Assembly: GCA_937926515.1 (NCBI GenBank)
Contig: CALAZZ010000024.1
Location: 3,489-67,488, forward strand
Reading direction: 5' to 3'
From: an uncultured Bacteroidales bacterium
Lineage (GTDB): Bacteria > Bacteroidota > Bacteroidia > Bacteroidales > F082
Length of the DNA stretch: 64,000 nt
A model generated the notes under the pieces. The model was not told the DNA's origin and searched no databases. It saw only the letters and a list, made by a program, of their open reading frames with translations. The translations under genes and the position numbers were made by a program. Shown in pieces: positions 23,909 to 34,187 of the stretch. Numbering within the stretch: the stretch's first letter is position 1; each line of letters begins with the position of its first letter.

Positions 23909-24988
23909 ATGAAAAAATACCTTAAACGAATTATCGGTTCATTGCTCTTTCTGCTGGTTATTCTTTTCTTAATTGCAAACAGAATGGGCTATTTCAGCAC
24001 ACAACAAGCCCGCCCTGAATTGGTCAGTGGGAGGGCTGGTGGCGCTTTACCCGTCAAAGTAGTTGTGATTGAACCGAAACCTCTGACCGATATTATTGTT
24101 GCAGCAGGATCTGTTTTACCTGACGAACAGGTTGAGCTAAGTGCCGAAGCTTCAGGTCGCATTGTAGGGATACACTTTACTGAGGGCGAAAAGGTTAACA
24201 AAGGCGATTTGCTTATCACAGTAAACAATGCTGACCTGCTGGCTCAGATTGAGCGCAACAAGCACCAGGTTCGGTTGGCCGAAGAAAGAGAACAACGCCA
24301 GCGCAGCCTGCTCGAAAGACAAGGAATTAGCCAACAGTCATATGATCAGGTTTTTACAGAATTAAGCACTTTAAAGGCGGAAGAAGCCTTACTTCAGGCA
24401 CAACTGGAAAAAACAATTATAAGAGCACCTTTCAGCGGCATTTTGGGATTACGTCATGTGAGTGAAGGAAGCTATATATCACCGGGCATGCCCATTGTAC
24501 GTTTAGCTAAAACTGAACCGGTAAAAATTGATTTTAGTGTTCCTGAACGCTTTGCCGGATATCTGAAAAAAGACGGCAAAATCAACTTCAGTGTTGATAA
24601 TAAACCGGGAATTTTTGAAGCCACCATTATTGCTATAGAACCTGTTGTAGACCAACGCACTCGTTCAGTTCTTGCCCGGGCGACATATCCCAACCATGGA
24701 AACTATATCATTCCGGGATCATACGCCAGGGTTGAGATTTTATTGGAAAGTTTGGATGATGCATTGCAAATACCTGCACAGGCATTAGTGCCCGAAATGG
24801 GATCAAATAAAGTTTATTTGTATAAAAACGGGCAAGCCATACCGGTAGAAGTTAGCACCGGATTGCGTACGTCTTCACATATTCAAATTGTAAATGGACT
24901 GAGCCAGGGTGATACTGTGATCACCACCGGCATTCTTCAGATGCGTCACGGTTTACCGGTAAACATAAATGAAATTTTGCCATTATGA
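23909..24988 (+). CDS. RND efflux periplasmic adaptor subunit (MFP/HlyD)
   Basis: The 359-residue protein has an N-terminal membrane anchor (RIIGSLLFLLVILFLIA). The lipoyl half-motifs are AEASGRIVGIHFTEGEKVNKGDLL and TIIRAPFSGILGLRHVSEGSYI (each quoted loosely across about 20 residues), separated by a coiled-coil hairpin rich in Glu, Gln and Arg (about 110-150). The beta-barrel and membrane-proximal domains follow (QIPAQALVP region). It bridges the inner-membrane pump and the TolC channel. Its stop overlaps the pump start by 4 nt, and all three pump genes are translationally coupled. The second lipoyl half follows the first after about 75 residues, which is a short hairpin. Confidence 0.93.
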   Translation: MKKYLKRIIGSLLFLLVILFLIANRMGYFSTQQARPELVSGRAGGALPVKVVVIEPKPLTDIIVAAGSVLPDEQVELSAEASGRIVGIHFTEGEKVNKGDLLITVNNADLLAQIERNKHQVRLAEEREQRQRSLLERQGISQQSYDQVFTELSTLKAEEALLQAQLEKTIIRAPFSGILGLRHVSEGSYISPGMPIVRLAKTEPVKIDFSVPERFAGYLKKDGKINFSVDNKPGIFEATIIAIEPVVDQRTRSVLARATYPNHGNYIIPGSYARVEILLESLDDALQIPAQALVPEMGSNKVYLYKNGQAIPVEVSTGLRTSSHIQIVNGLSQGDTVITTGILQMRHGLPVNINEILPL

Positions 24989-27900
24989 GCCTGTCATCAT
25001 TAAGCATAAACAGGCCGGTTCTGGCTACAGTAATGTCAATCCTAATCATTCTATTTGGAATAATCGGAATGACATCATTGGGTGTACGTGAGTTCCCCAG
25101 TGTGGATCCGCCCATTATCACTGTGAGCACAAATTACACCGGTGCCAATGCCGATGTGATCGAGTCGCAAATAACTGAACCACTGGAAGAATCCATAAAT
25201 GGGATAGAAGGAATACGCACACTGACTTCTGTTAGCCGTGATGGCAGAAGCACCATCACCGTTGAATTCGATCTGAACATCGATATGGAGGCTGCAGCCA
25301 ATGATGTGCGTGACCGGGTATCGCGTAGCCTATGGAATTTACCGCCAGATGCAGACCCGCCCATCGTTTCCAAGGCTGATGCTGATGCCTCACCCATTAT
25401 CTTTTTAAACATACGTAGTGAGCAGCGCAACCTGCTTGAGCTTACCGAAATTGCCGAAAGAACTTTTAAGGAAAGTTTGCAAACCATTCCGGGAGTAAGT
25501 TCCATCTCAGTATGGGGTTCCAAGCGCTATTCCATGCGGTTATGGATGGATCCGGGTCGTTTGGCAGCGTTTAACCTAAGCCCATTGGATGTGAGGAATG
25601 CACTGTTACGCGAAAATCTTGAGCTCCCGGCCGGCACCATTGAGGGCAATACCATTGAATTGACTGTGAGAACGCTGAGCAGACTTGAAACACCTGAAGA
25701 CTTCAATAACCTGATTATCACTGAAAGCACCTCCGGAATCGTACGCTTCAAAGATATTGGCTTTGCTGAGCTGGCACCCCTAAATGAACGCACATTACTT
25801 CGTCGTGATGGTGTACCTATGGTCGGCAACGCCATTACACCGCTACCAGGCTCAAACCATATTGAGATCGCCGACGAGTTCTACCGCCGCCTTGAACAAA
25901 TACAAAAAGACCTACCGGACGACATCGAGCTTGGAATAGGTTTTGACCAGACTGATTATATCAGAGCGTCTATCAGCGAAGTGGAACAAACCATATACCT
26001 GGCTTTTGTGCTTGTGGTGCTTGTTATTTTCTTCTTCTTGCGTGATTGGCGCACAACGATCATTCCTGTAATTGTGATCCCTATTGCCCTCATCGGCTCC
26101 TTTTTCATTATGTACATCGCCAACTTTTCAATCAATGTCCTTACCATGCTTGGACTTGTCCTTGCTATTGGACTGGTTGTGGATGACGCTATTGTGGTTA
26201 TAGAAAATATCTATGCTAAAATTGAGAAAGGAATGAATCCTTTACAGGCAGGTATAAAAGGATCTGCAGAGATATTCTTTGCAATCATTGCTACTACTAT
26301 TGCCCTGGCAACAGTATTTTTACCTGTCATTTTTCTTCAAGGTATCACAGGTCGACTTTTCCGTGAATTCGGAGTCGTACTGGCCGGGGCCGTGATGATC
26401 TCATCCTTCGTAGCTTTGACGTTGACACCCATGCTGTCGACCCGGATATTAAAAAGGCGCGAAAAACACAATTGGCTGCATGCCAAGACGGAACCATTCT
26501 TCGTGAAACTTAACGCCTGGTACGCTAGCAGCCTGGCGGTATTCCTTAAAAAGAAATGGCTTGCTTTCGTTGTGATTGGTATCTCGGCCTTATTTATTTT
26601 TGGCCTTGGACGCGAATTACAAACTGAACTGGCACCACTCGAAGACAGGTCCGGCATGATGGTTCGTGGTTTGGCTCCTGAAGGTAGTACCTATGAATTC
26701 ATGGAAGACTATGTGAAAGAGTATATTGATCTGGTTCAGGATGAAATTCCCGAGATTTATTCCCTAATCACAATCACATCCCCAGGCTTTGGAGCGGGAA
26801 GTTCCGTGAATTCTATGTTTTCACGCATTCGCCTGGTTGATCCGGATCAGCGAAAAAGAAGCCAGCAGCAAATTGCTGATCATCTATCAGGTAAATTGCA
26901 AGAGCTTTCAGCAGTGCGCACTTTTGTTGTACAGGATCAATCAATCGGCGTTCAGCGTGGCGGATTGCCAGTACAATATGTTGTGCAAGCTGCAAATCTG
27001 GATAATTTAAAGGAAGTGCTTCCTACTTTTATGGCAGAAGTTTACCAAAGTGATGCTTTTCAGTTCGCTGATCTGAACTTAAGGTTTAACAAACCTGAGT
27101 TACAGATTACCATCAATCGTGAAAAAGCACGTATGCTTGGTGTGTCTGCCATGGATATTGCACAAACAATACAGTTTGCTATGAGCGGTACCCGTTTTGG
27201 ATATTATGTCATGGACGGGAAACAATACCAGGTAATTGGCCAATTGGAACGTGCTCATCGAAATGCACCGATCGACCTTCAATCGCTGCATGTAAAAAAC
27301 AATCAGGGTGAAATGATCATGCTTAGCAACCTGATTACTTTGGAGGAAACAGTTAACCCTCCTCAGCTATACAGATATAACCGTTATGTGTCGGCAACCA
27401 TTTCGGCAAATCCAGCGCCGGGCAAAACCATTGGTGATGGCATCAATGAAATGAACCGTATCGCCGGCATTGTGCTTGATGATACCTTTTCAACATCGCT
27501 TGCCGGTGCTTCCAAAGATTTTGAGGAAAGCAGCAGCAGCCTGATATTTGCTTTTGTTCTGGCAATTATTTTGATCTACCTTGTTTTATCTGCCCAATTT
27601 GAAAGCTTCCGCGATCCGCTTGTTATCATGTTTACTGTGCCTTTGGCTTTGGCAGGAGCAGTGATCACACTTTGGTATTTTGGTAAAACCTTAAATATCT
27701 TCAGCCAGATTGGAATTATAATGCTAATAGGCCTGGTTTCAAAAAATGGAATTCTGATCGTTGAGTTTGCTAACCAGCGCAAAGCTGCAGGACTCGCCAA
27801 ACTGGAAGCCATACACAATGCTGCTGTAGCTCGTTTCAGGCCTATCCTCATGACCAGTCTGTCAACCATCCTTGGTGCAGTTCCCATTGCGCTGGCCCTC

Positions 27901-28095
27901 GGGGCCGGTTCCGAAAGCCGTGTCTCTATGGGTACCGCCATTATTGGAGGGCTGACTTTTGCCACCATTCTTACCTTGTATGTGATACCTGCAATGTACG
28001 CTTACATCTCTGAAAAATCAAAGGACGTATCCAATGTTTCAGATTTGCTTAGCGAACAGGAATCACAACCTCAAACACAAGATTTGAATCTATGA
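24985..28095 (+). CDS. RND multidrug efflux permease (AcrB/HAE1 family)
   Basis: The 1036-residue length and twelve-helix layout are standard for the hydrophobe/amphiphile RND family. The protein starts SLSINRPVLATVMSILIILF. The proton-relay aspartates are in helix 4 (GLVLAIGLVVDDAIVVIENI, with the Asp pair), and the matching second-half segments are QIGIIMLIGLVSKNGILIVEF and ARFRPILMTSLSTILGAVPI. Two large periplasmic loops form the porter domain. It expels drugs, bile salts or similar amphiphiles by proton antiport. Metal export (CusA type) is unlikely, because the HAE1-type features dominate and no methionine metal-relay cluster is evident. Confidence 0.95.
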   Translation: MSLSSLSINRPVLATVMSILIILFGIIGMTSLGVREFPSVDPPIITVSTNYTGANADVIESQITEPLEESINGIEGIRTLTSVSRDGRSTITVEFDLNIDMEAAANDVRDRVSRSLWNLPPDADPPIVSKADADASPIIFLNIRSEQRNLLELTEIAERTFKESLQTIPGVSSISVWGSKRYSMRLWMDPGRLAAFNLSPLDVRNALLRENLELPAGTIEGNTIELTVRTLSRLETPEDFNNLIITESTSGIVRFKDIGFAELAPLNERTLLRRDGVPMVGNAITPLPGSNHIEIADEFYRRLEQIQKDLPDDIELGIGFDQTDYIRASISEVEQTIYLAFVLVVLVIFFFLRDWRTTIIPVIVIPIALIGSFFIMYIANFSINVLTMLGLVLAIGLVVDDAIVVIENIYAKIEKGMNPLQAGIKGSAEIFFAIIATTIALATVFLPVIFLQGITGRLFREFGVVLAGAVMISSFVALTLTPMLSTRILKRREKHNWLHAKTEPFFVKLNAWYASSLAVFLKKKWLAFVVIGISALFIFGLGRELQTELAPLEDRSGMMVRGLAPEGSTYEFMEDYVKEYIDLVQDEIPEIYSLITITSPGFGAGSSVNSMFSRIRLVDPDQRKRSQQQIADHLSGKLQELSAVRTFVVQDQSIGVQRGGLPVQYVVQAANLDNLKEVLPTFMAEVYQSDAFQFADLNLRFNKPELQITINREKARMLGVSAMDIAQTIQFAMSGTRFGYYVMDGKQYQVIGQLERAHRNAPIDLQSLHVKNNQGEMIMLSNLITLEETVNPPQLYRYNRYVSATISANPAPGKTIGDGINEMNRIAGIVLDDTFSTSLAGASKDFEESSSSLIFAFVLAIILIYLVLSAQFESFRDPLVIMFTVPLALAGAVITLWYFGKTLNIFSQIGIIMLIGLVSKNGILIVEFANQRKAAGLAKLEAIHNAAVARFRPILMTSLSTILGAVPIALALGAGSESRVSMGTAIIGGLTFATILTLYVIPAMYAYISEKSKDVSNVSDLLSEQESQPQTQDLNL

Positions 28096-29408
28096 AGAAT
28101 ATCAGATTTATAGGCTTTTTATCCGTTATCTATTTGCTCACCACAGCCATTCATGCACAGGGTGTGCTAACCGCTGAAAGAGCCATACTTATTGGTTTGG
28201 AAAACAATTTTTCAATCAGGCTTGTGCGTCAGGATGCCCGTATTGCAGAAAATAATGTTAAGATGGGTATTGCCAACTTCCTGCCAACCATTGATGTTAC
28301 CGCTAACCAAAACTATAGCATTAACGATTCACGCCAGGAATTTCTAACAGGTCAAACTAATGATGTGTCCGGAGCAAAGTCAGATGCTTTCAGTACAAGT
28401 GCCCAGCTCAATTGGACATTATTTGACGGCATGCGAATGTTTGTGAATTATGACATGGTAAAAGAGTTTGAACAGAAAAGTGAGCTCCTGGTACTGCTTA
28501 CTGTTGAACAAACAGTAAACAGTATCCTGATCAATTATTTCAACCTGATCCATCTGAAGCAGCAACTGCAGGTGGTTGAACAAACCATTGCCGTTGACCT
28601 TGAGCGCAGGCAACTGGCACATGATATGCTTGATATTGGTGCCGGATCACGACTGGAGCTTTTGCAGGCCGAAGTTGATTTAAATTCAGATAGCGCTTTA
28701 TTCATGCAGATCACAGACCAAATTGTACAGGCAAAAATCAATCTGAACCATTTATTGGCCCGTCAGGCTGATGTGCAATTTGAGGTACCCGAATCGTTTG
28801 AGGTGGATCGCCTTCTCGTTAAGCAGTTGCTTGAGGAAAAAATGCTCAGCCAAAACACATCCCTGCAGTTGAGCTTGCAGGATGAAACCCTTGCGCAATT
28901 GACCCTTCGTGAAATACGTGGACGACATGCTCCCAGTATAGGGTTTAATCTGGGATATAGTTTTACTGATCAAAGCTCAGAATCTGGTTTTTTACAATCA
29001 AATAGATCATCAGGATTTACCTATGGTATAAACGCAAACCTGAAATTGCTTGACGGGCTTAATACCAGGCGTGAGCGTCAGAATGCCAGTATTTTAATTG
29101 AATCGAGCCGTATCCGAACAGAATCGCTTATCAATGAATTGAAGGCCGAACTGGAATTATATTACAGCAGTTATCTCAATAAATTACGCCTGATAACCAT
29201 GGAGTCGCAAAACCTTCGGGCAGCTGCAGAAAACCTTGATATTGCCACTGAAAGATTTCGATTGGGAGATTTATCAGGCATTGAGTTTCGCGAAGCTCAA
29301 CGCAATTTTATGTCAGCCGAAGCACGATTGCTTACTGTGAAACTTGAAGCAAAAATCACTGAGATAAATCTGTTGCAACTAGCAGGTGAGCTACCTCTTG
29401 AATTTTGA
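28092..29408 (+). CDS. TolC-family outer-membrane efflux protein
   Basis: The 438-residue protein has a signal peptide (FIGFLSVIYLLTTAIHAQ) and two repeated helix-rich halves, with LTAERAILIGLENNFSIRLV at the start and a matching RENLELS-like tract in the middle. Long heptad-like helices (LKQQLQVVEQTIAVDLERRQ; ESQNLRAAAENLDIATERF) alternate with short beta strands (GFNLGYSFTDQ). It forms the trimeric outer-membrane exit duct for the pump encoded just upstream (4-nt overlap). The size is normal. Confidence 0.93.
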   Translation: MKNIRFIGFLSVIYLLTTAIHAQGVLTAERAILIGLENNFSIRLVRQDARIAENNVKMGIANFLPTIDVTANQNYSINDSRQEFLTGQTNDVSGAKSDAFSTSAQLNWTLFDGMRMFVNYDMVKEFEQKSELLVLLTVEQTVNSILINYFNLIHLKQQLQVVEQTIAVDLERRQLAHDMLDIGAGSRLELLQAEVDLNSDSALFMQITDQIVQAKINLNHLLARQADVQFEVPESFEVDRLLVKQLLEEKMLSQNTSLQLSLQDETLAQLTLREIRGRHAPSIGFNLGYSFTDQSSESGFLQSNRSSGFTYGINANLKLLDGLNTRRERQNASILIESSRIRTESLINELKAELELYYSSYLNKLRLITMESQNLRAAAENLDIATERFRLGDLSGIEFREAQRNFMSAEARLLTVKLEAKITEINLLQLAGELPLEF

Positions 29409-29575
29409 ACTACTTTTTGACTTAGCTTGAATCATGAAGCAGGTGTAAGTCTGGTGTAAGATTTTAATAAAGCTGATTTCAATACCTGTTATTTCTTAAA
29501 AGTTTTCATCTTTTATCCAGCAACTTAGCTTTAAATTTCGTTTTTTTGCAGTTCATTTGAAACCATAATATTAGC

Positions 29576-31015
29576 GTGAAAAGAACTGAAATTAAACATG
29601 CCCTGCAAATGCAGGAATCTGAAATTGAGATCAATGTAAAGGGTTGGGTACGTACCAAACGAGGAAGTAAGAACGTGGCTTTCATCGCCCTAAATGACGG
29701 ATCCACTATTCATAACCTTCAATTGGTTGTAGATTTGGAAAAAATTCCTGAGTCGGCCCTGGCAAATATTCACACAGGCGCTGCTATTTCAGCTATCGGA
29801 ATATTGGTGCCATCAACAGGCTCAGGCCAAAAAGTAGAGTTGAATGTGCACCAAATTACACTTCTTGGAGCCGCCAGCCCTGATGAGTACCCTTTGCAAC
29901 CAAAAAAGCATTCGCTTGAATTTCTCAGGGAAAAAGCACATCTGCGCTATCGTACCAATACCTTTGGTGCTATCGCCCGTTTAAGACATGCCATGACTTT
30001 TGCCATTCATAATTTTTTCAATGAACGCGGTTTCTACAACATACACTCCCCCATTATCACAGGTTCTGATGCTGAAGGAGCCGGCGAAATGTTTCATGTG
30101 ACCACCCTGAACCTTGAAAACATTCCTCGAACACCTGAAGGTAAGGTTGACTTCAAACAGGATTTTTTTGGTAAAGAAGCCAACCTCACAGTTTCTGGAC
30201 AACTCGAAGCAGAGTTGGCAGCCCTTGCCCTGTCAAAAGTATATACCTTCGGACCTACTTTCAGGGCAGAGAATTCAAATACATCCAGGCATCTGGCTGA
30301 ATTCTGGATGATAGAACCTGAAGTGGCTTTTTTCGATATCACTGATGATATGGACCTAGCCGAGGAGATGCTCAAATACCTCATTGATTATGCCATTGAA
30401 CAATGCCCTGATGACCTGGCATTCCTGAGCAAAAGGCAACAGGATGAAGAAAAAAACAAGAAAGCCGAAGAGCGATCCATGGAATTGCTGGAAAAGCTGA
30501 ACTTTGTACGCACCCAACCCTTTGAACGGATATCATATACGCAGGCCATTGACATTTTGCGAAATTCCAATTACAACAAAAAAGGTAAATTCCAATATCC
30601 AATCGAAAAATGGGGTGCCGATCTGCAATCGGAGCATGAACGCTACCTCGTTGAAAAGCACTTCCAGAAACCAGTCATCATAACTGACTATCCCAGGGAG
30701 ATCAAGGCTTTTTACATGAAACAAAATGATGATGGCAAAACCGTGCGGGCTATGGACGTCCTGTTTCCTGGCATTGGTGAGATCATAGGCGGATCGCAGC
30801 GTGAGGAAGAATATGAAAAACTACTGAATCGAATTAAAGAAATGGATATCCCCATGGAATCCATGTGGTGGTATCTCGAAACACGAAAATTCGGCACCGT
30901 ACCTCATGCCGGTTTTGGGCTTGGTTTTGAGCGCCTGATGCTTTTCATCACCGGCATGGGCAATATCAGAGATGTGATTCCTTTCCCCCGAACGCCATTA
31001 AACCTGGAATTCTGA
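29576..31015 (+). CDS. asnS: asparaginyl-tRNA synthetase
   Basis: The 479-residue class IIb enzyme charges tRNA-Asn. It has an N-terminal OB-fold anticodon-binding domain (EINVKGWVRTKRGSKNVAFI), motif 1 in FFNERGFYNIHSPIITGSD, motif 2 FRAENSNTSRHLAEFWMIEPE (about 20 residues), and motif 3 GFGLGFERLMLF followed by GNIRDVIPFPRTP, which is diagnostic of AsnRS. The start codon is GTG at 29576; it is preceded by an AT-rich leader and no better ATG fits. It stands alone between the RND operon and rpoN. Confidence 0.96.
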   Translation: MKRTEIKHALQMQESEIEINVKGWVRTKRGSKNVAFIALNDGSTIHNLQLVVDLEKIPESALANIHTGAAISAIGILVPSTGSGQKVELNVHQITLLGAASPDEYPLQPKKHSLEFLREKAHLRYRTNTFGAIARLRHAMTFAIHNFFNERGFYNIHSPIITGSDAEGAGEMFHVTTLNLENIPRTPEGKVDFKQDFFGKEANLTVSGQLEAELAALALSKVYTFGPTFRAENSNTSRHLAEFWMIEPEVAFFDITDDMDLAEEMLKYLIDYAIEQCPDDLAFLSKRQQDEEKNKKAEERSMELLEKLNFVRTQPFERISYTQAIDILRNSNYNKKGKFQYPIEKWGADLQSEHERYLVEKHFQKPVIITDYPREIKAFYMKQNDDGKTVRAMDVLFPGIGEIIGGSQREEEYEKLLNRIKEMDIPMESMWWYLETRKFGTVPHAGFGLGFERLMLFITGMGNIRDVIPFPRTPLNLEF

Positions 31016-31307
31016 TCCTGATAGCAGCTGAAATTTACTTTGAATAGATATAGATTGAAGGCATGTCAGGTAAGTATTCACTTGCATCGTTACAATCAAC
31101 TTATAAACAGGTTTATTCTCATAAATTCTTGATTTTAATTTAGCTAGAATTTAATGTTTAACCCAGTGCCGGGCGACTGTTAATTAAAGTTGAAAAGCTT
31201 CAATCAAAATAAATTCCGGTTTTCATTTTTATTGTAAATTCGTGATTGCAATAAGGCCATTCGCAATGGTTATGCGTCATGAAACATCTTTTTGATCTTA
31301 AGCTAAT

Positions 31308-32798
31308 ATGTTAAACCAGCGTCTTCAACAAAAACTGCTTCAGAAGCTGTCGCCACAGCAAATTTTGCTGATGAAACTGCTTCAGATACCTACAGTTGCG
31401 CTGGAACAGCGGATTAAACAAGAAATAGAAGAAAATCCGGCGCTCGAAATTGAAGACGGGGCCGAAAATGAAGCTGAAAGCCCTAATGAAGATTCAGCTC
31501 CAAGTGAAAATGATGATGAATATGATGATCAGGAACAGGAATATGATAGCACAGATGATGAATTTGGACTTGATGATTACCTTGAAGATGATGACATACC
31601 CGACTACAGGTTAAATGCAAACAATCGCAGCGCTGATGATTATGATCATCAGGAGATTCCCTTTTCAACCGGCATAAGTTTTCACGAAAGCTTGATTCAA
31701 CAGCTCGGCTATCGCCAGCTGGATGAACAACAGTATAAGATTGGACTCTATATCATTGGAAACATAGATGATTCAGGCTACTTAAACCGTCAGCTTGAAG
31801 CTATGGCTGATGATTTACTGTTTTCGGTAAATATCAAAACGAACAAGCACGAACTGAACGAAATATTAGAAATTATTCAGGATTTCGATCCTCCCGGTGT
31901 GGGTGCTCGCAACCTACAGGAATGCTTGCTTCTTCAACTTCAGCGTAAACAGAGTGAAAACCCTGATGTTGATTACAGCCTTGCCATTACAATTGTCGAT
32001 CGCTTTTTCAATGAATTCACAAAAAAGCACTATAATAAAATCATAAAGCGGGCCGAAATAAGCGAAGATAGCCTGAAAGTGGCCCTTGATGAAATTCTGA
32101 AGCTCAATCCAAAACCAGGAAACACTATTAGTGAAACAAATAAGATCGTACAGTATGTCATGCCTGACTTCATTATTCAAAATAATGATGGTGAGTTGGA
32201 ACTTACACTGAGCAGCCGTAATGCCCCTGAGCTTCGGATAAGCAAATCATATACAGAAATGCTGGAGATCTATGCAGAAAACAAAAAGAACAGAAGCAAT
32301 AAAGAAGCCCTCATGTTCGTGAAGCAAAAGATTGACTCTGCCAAATGGTTTATTGATGCAATCAGGCAAAGGCAAAACACACTGTACATCACCATGCATG
32401 CCATTATGGATTACCAGAAAGAATATTTTCTGACTGGAGATGAAACACGTCTTAAACCTATGATACTTAAAGATATAGCCGAAATTGTAAGCCTGGATAT
32501 ATCTACCATTTCGCGTGTTGCCAACAGCAAATATGTTCAAACACCTTTTGGGACCTTCTTACTTAAAAGCTTCTTCAGCGAATCCATGCAAACAGATGAT
32601 GGTGAAGAAGTCTCTACTCGTGAAATAAAGAAGATACTTAGTGATTGTATAGATGCCGAAAAAAAATCCAAACCTCTGACCGACGAACAACTTACCAATA
32701 TACTAAAGGATAAGGGATACAATATTGCTCGTAGAACAGTGGCCAAATACCGTGAACAATTAAATATACCAGTGGCCCGCTTGCGCAAGGAACTCTAG
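31308..32798 (+). CDS. rpoN: RNA polymerase sigma-54 factor
   Basis: The 496 residues show the sigma-54 order. Region I is glutamine/leucine rich (LNQRLQQKLLQKLSPQQILL, 2-21). A strongly acidic region II (about 45-120, Asp/Glu/Tyr rich) follows. The core-binding region includes DFDPPGVGARNLQECLLLQL, and the DNA-binding part has an HTH (LKDIAEIVSLDISTISRVAN) and the RpoN box ARRTVAKYR (about 474-482). It directs transcription from -24/-12 promoters with AAA+ activators, none of which is encoded here. The acidic linker is longer than in Enterobacteria. The next gene follows after 7 nt. Confidence 0.96.
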   Translation: MLNQRLQQKLLQKLSPQQILLMKLLQIPTVALEQRIKQEIEENPALEIEDGAENEAESPNEDSAPSENDDEYDDQEQEYDSTDDEFGLDDYLEDDDIPDYRLNANNRSADDYDHQEIPFSTGISFHESLIQQLGYRQLDEQQYKIGLYIIGNIDDSGYLNRQLEAMADDLLFSVNIKTNKHELNEILEIIQDFDPPGVGARNLQECLLLQLQRKQSENPDVDYSLAITIVDRFFNEFTKKHYNKIIKRAEISEDSLKVALDEILKLNPKPGNTISETNKIVQYVMPDFIIQNNDGELELTLSSRNAPELRISKSYTEMLEIYAENKKNRSNKEALMFVKQKIDSAKWFIDAIRQRQNTLYITMHAIMDYQKEYFLTGDETRLKPMILKDIAEIVSLDISTISRVANSKYVQTPFGTFLLKSFFSESMQTDDGEEVSTREIKKILSDCIDAEKKSKPLTDEQLTNILKDKGYNIARRTVAKYREQLNIPVARLRKEL

Positions 32799-32805
32799 TC
32801 TACCT

Positions 32806-33435
32806 ATGAAATTACAATCTGCCGAAATATTAATGGCTAAAGTGGTTTCAGCCCTTTTTCATCCATTGCTTATACCAACCTACTTCTATGTGTTATTGAT
32901 TTCTCAATTTAATATCGCAGCCCTACAAATACCACATGAAATGATATGGCCTTTGGCAGGGTTAATCATCATTACAACCTTTGGATTGCCTACAGCCATA
33001 TTCATGTTATTACTTCGGCTGAAGATGATCAGTTCACTGACCATGCCAACACGTCAGGAAAGGATTTTTCCTATACTGCTGACATCCATATTCTTCTATT
33101 TAACATACTTTCTTATCAAACAATTGGATGTAGCCCCTTTATTTTATTTCTATATGTTGGGAGCAGCCTTACTGACAGTAATCTGTTTTGCTATAAATTA
33201 TTCCTATAAAATAAGCCTACATACAACCGCAGCAGGCGCAATCACAGGATCGGTAGCCGGTTTGTCATTCCTGATGCAGACCAATATGCTGTTAGCACTA
33301 TTAATATGTGTCCTGTTAGCAGGGTTGGTTGCTACTGCCAGATTGCTGCTCGATGCACACAAAACACACGAGATCTATGCAGGTATTTTAACAGGCTTAC
33401 TCTTTATGCTTTTGCTATTCTATTTTATGCTGTGA
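32806..33435 (+). CDS. membrane protein resembling the PAP2 phosphatase superfamily
   Basis: The 209-residue protein is almost entirely hydrophobic, with six predicted helices. PAP2-like spacing is seen in MPTRQERIFP (54-63 region), SLHTTAAGA (the PSGH-like motif with its histidine) and ARLLLDAHKTHEIYAG (the final SRxxxxxHxxxD-like motif with its histidine). Residues are degenerate relative to classical lipid phosphatases, so activity is uncertain. It is common next to rpoN in Bacteroidota and is probably co-transcribed here (7-nt gap). Its 3' end almost meets the convergent barrel gene. Confidence 0.6.
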   Translation: MKLQSAEILMAKVVSALFHPLLIPTYFYVLLISQFNIAALQIPHEMIWPLAGLIIITTFGLPTAIFMLLLRLKMISSLTMPTRQERIFPILLTSIFFYLTYFLIKQLDVAPLFYFYMLGAALLTVICFAINYSYKISLHTTAAGAITGSVAGLSFLMQTNMLLALLICVLLAGLVATARLLLDAHKTHEIYAGILTGLLFMLLLFYFML

Positions 33436-33436
33436 A

Positions 33437-34096
33437 TTAGTACGAGCTAATGGTGATTCCAAGAGAAAAAGGAGTCAGCTCAGGCCCAAGGTCTCGCTCG
33501 AAGATGGCAGGGATTTGGTAATAACCAAATATATTGATCCATTTATATCCCAGACGTAAGGTTGGACCGAAGGTATATTTCTCAAGCTGATTGATATCCT
33601 TAATCTTAATTTTTACATTGGATCCACCTTCTTCAAGCTGACCAATGAACTTGGACTTGCTGTCAATCTCAATACCCAGTTTAAACCCTACACCAACCTT
33701 CCACTTATTATCAAATCGAAAGCGGAATTCCATCGGAAAATCAAGGTATACCAGGTTGATCTTACTGCGTTTGTAATCGTGCTCAATCAAAGAGAACGAA
33801 ATGGTGTCGGCCTGCCAGTCATCAATCTGATTATCGGAAAAAAGATTGTGGGTCCTTATTCCTGTTCCCAATGAAAAGGTATGTGGGCTTTCCCCCAAAG
33901 AAAAATTATAGGTAGCAAACACATTAAAACCCTGACTAATTGTCCGGGTGCTCATCTCATTCGGTTGATTCATCCATATGTCAGTAAACAAATCAAATCC
34001 TACTGTGACTTTTCTGCTTGTTTTATCTGTGAAAACCTGGGCTTGCACAATCCCCAGTAACATCATTGCAGCGATAAACAGGACTGTTTTTTTCAT
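33437..34096 (-). CDS. outer-membrane beta-barrel protein (OMP_b-brl type)
   Basis: The 219 residues have a signal peptide (KKTVLFIAAMMLLGIVQAQ) and eight or more amphipathic strands (for example FNVFATYNFSLGES, FSLGTGIRTHNLF, WKVGVGFKLGIEI, TFGPTLRLGYKWINIFGYY), closing with FSLGITISSY. This is the porin-family/PorT-like small barrel of Bacteroidota, with no catalytic domain. The ligand is unknown. It is on the same strand as the TlpA-like gene, 91 nt downstream of it. Confidence 0.78.
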   Translation of the reverse strand: MKKTVLFIAAMMLLGIVQAQVFTDKTSRKVTVGFDLFTDIWMNQPNEMSTRTISQGFNVFATYNFSLGESPHTFSLGTGIRTHNLFSDNQIDDWQADTISFSLIEHDYKRSKINLVYLDFPMEFRFRFDNKWKVGVGFKLGIEIDSKSKFIGQLEEGGSNVKIKIKDINQLEKYTFGPTLRLGYKWINIFGYYQIPAIFERDLGPELTPFSLGITISSY

Positions 34097-34187
34097 ATAA
34101 GTATTGTTTATTTTCTTTCTTTCAGTAAGTTAATTGTCTTTATCAACGTTGCAAAGGTATGAATTATCATACGTTGCCTAAAATTTT

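Noticed and set aside
27576..27968. 130-codon minus-strand frame inside the RND permease gene
   Set aside because: Entirely inside a conserved gene in the antisense direction; no recognisable domain.
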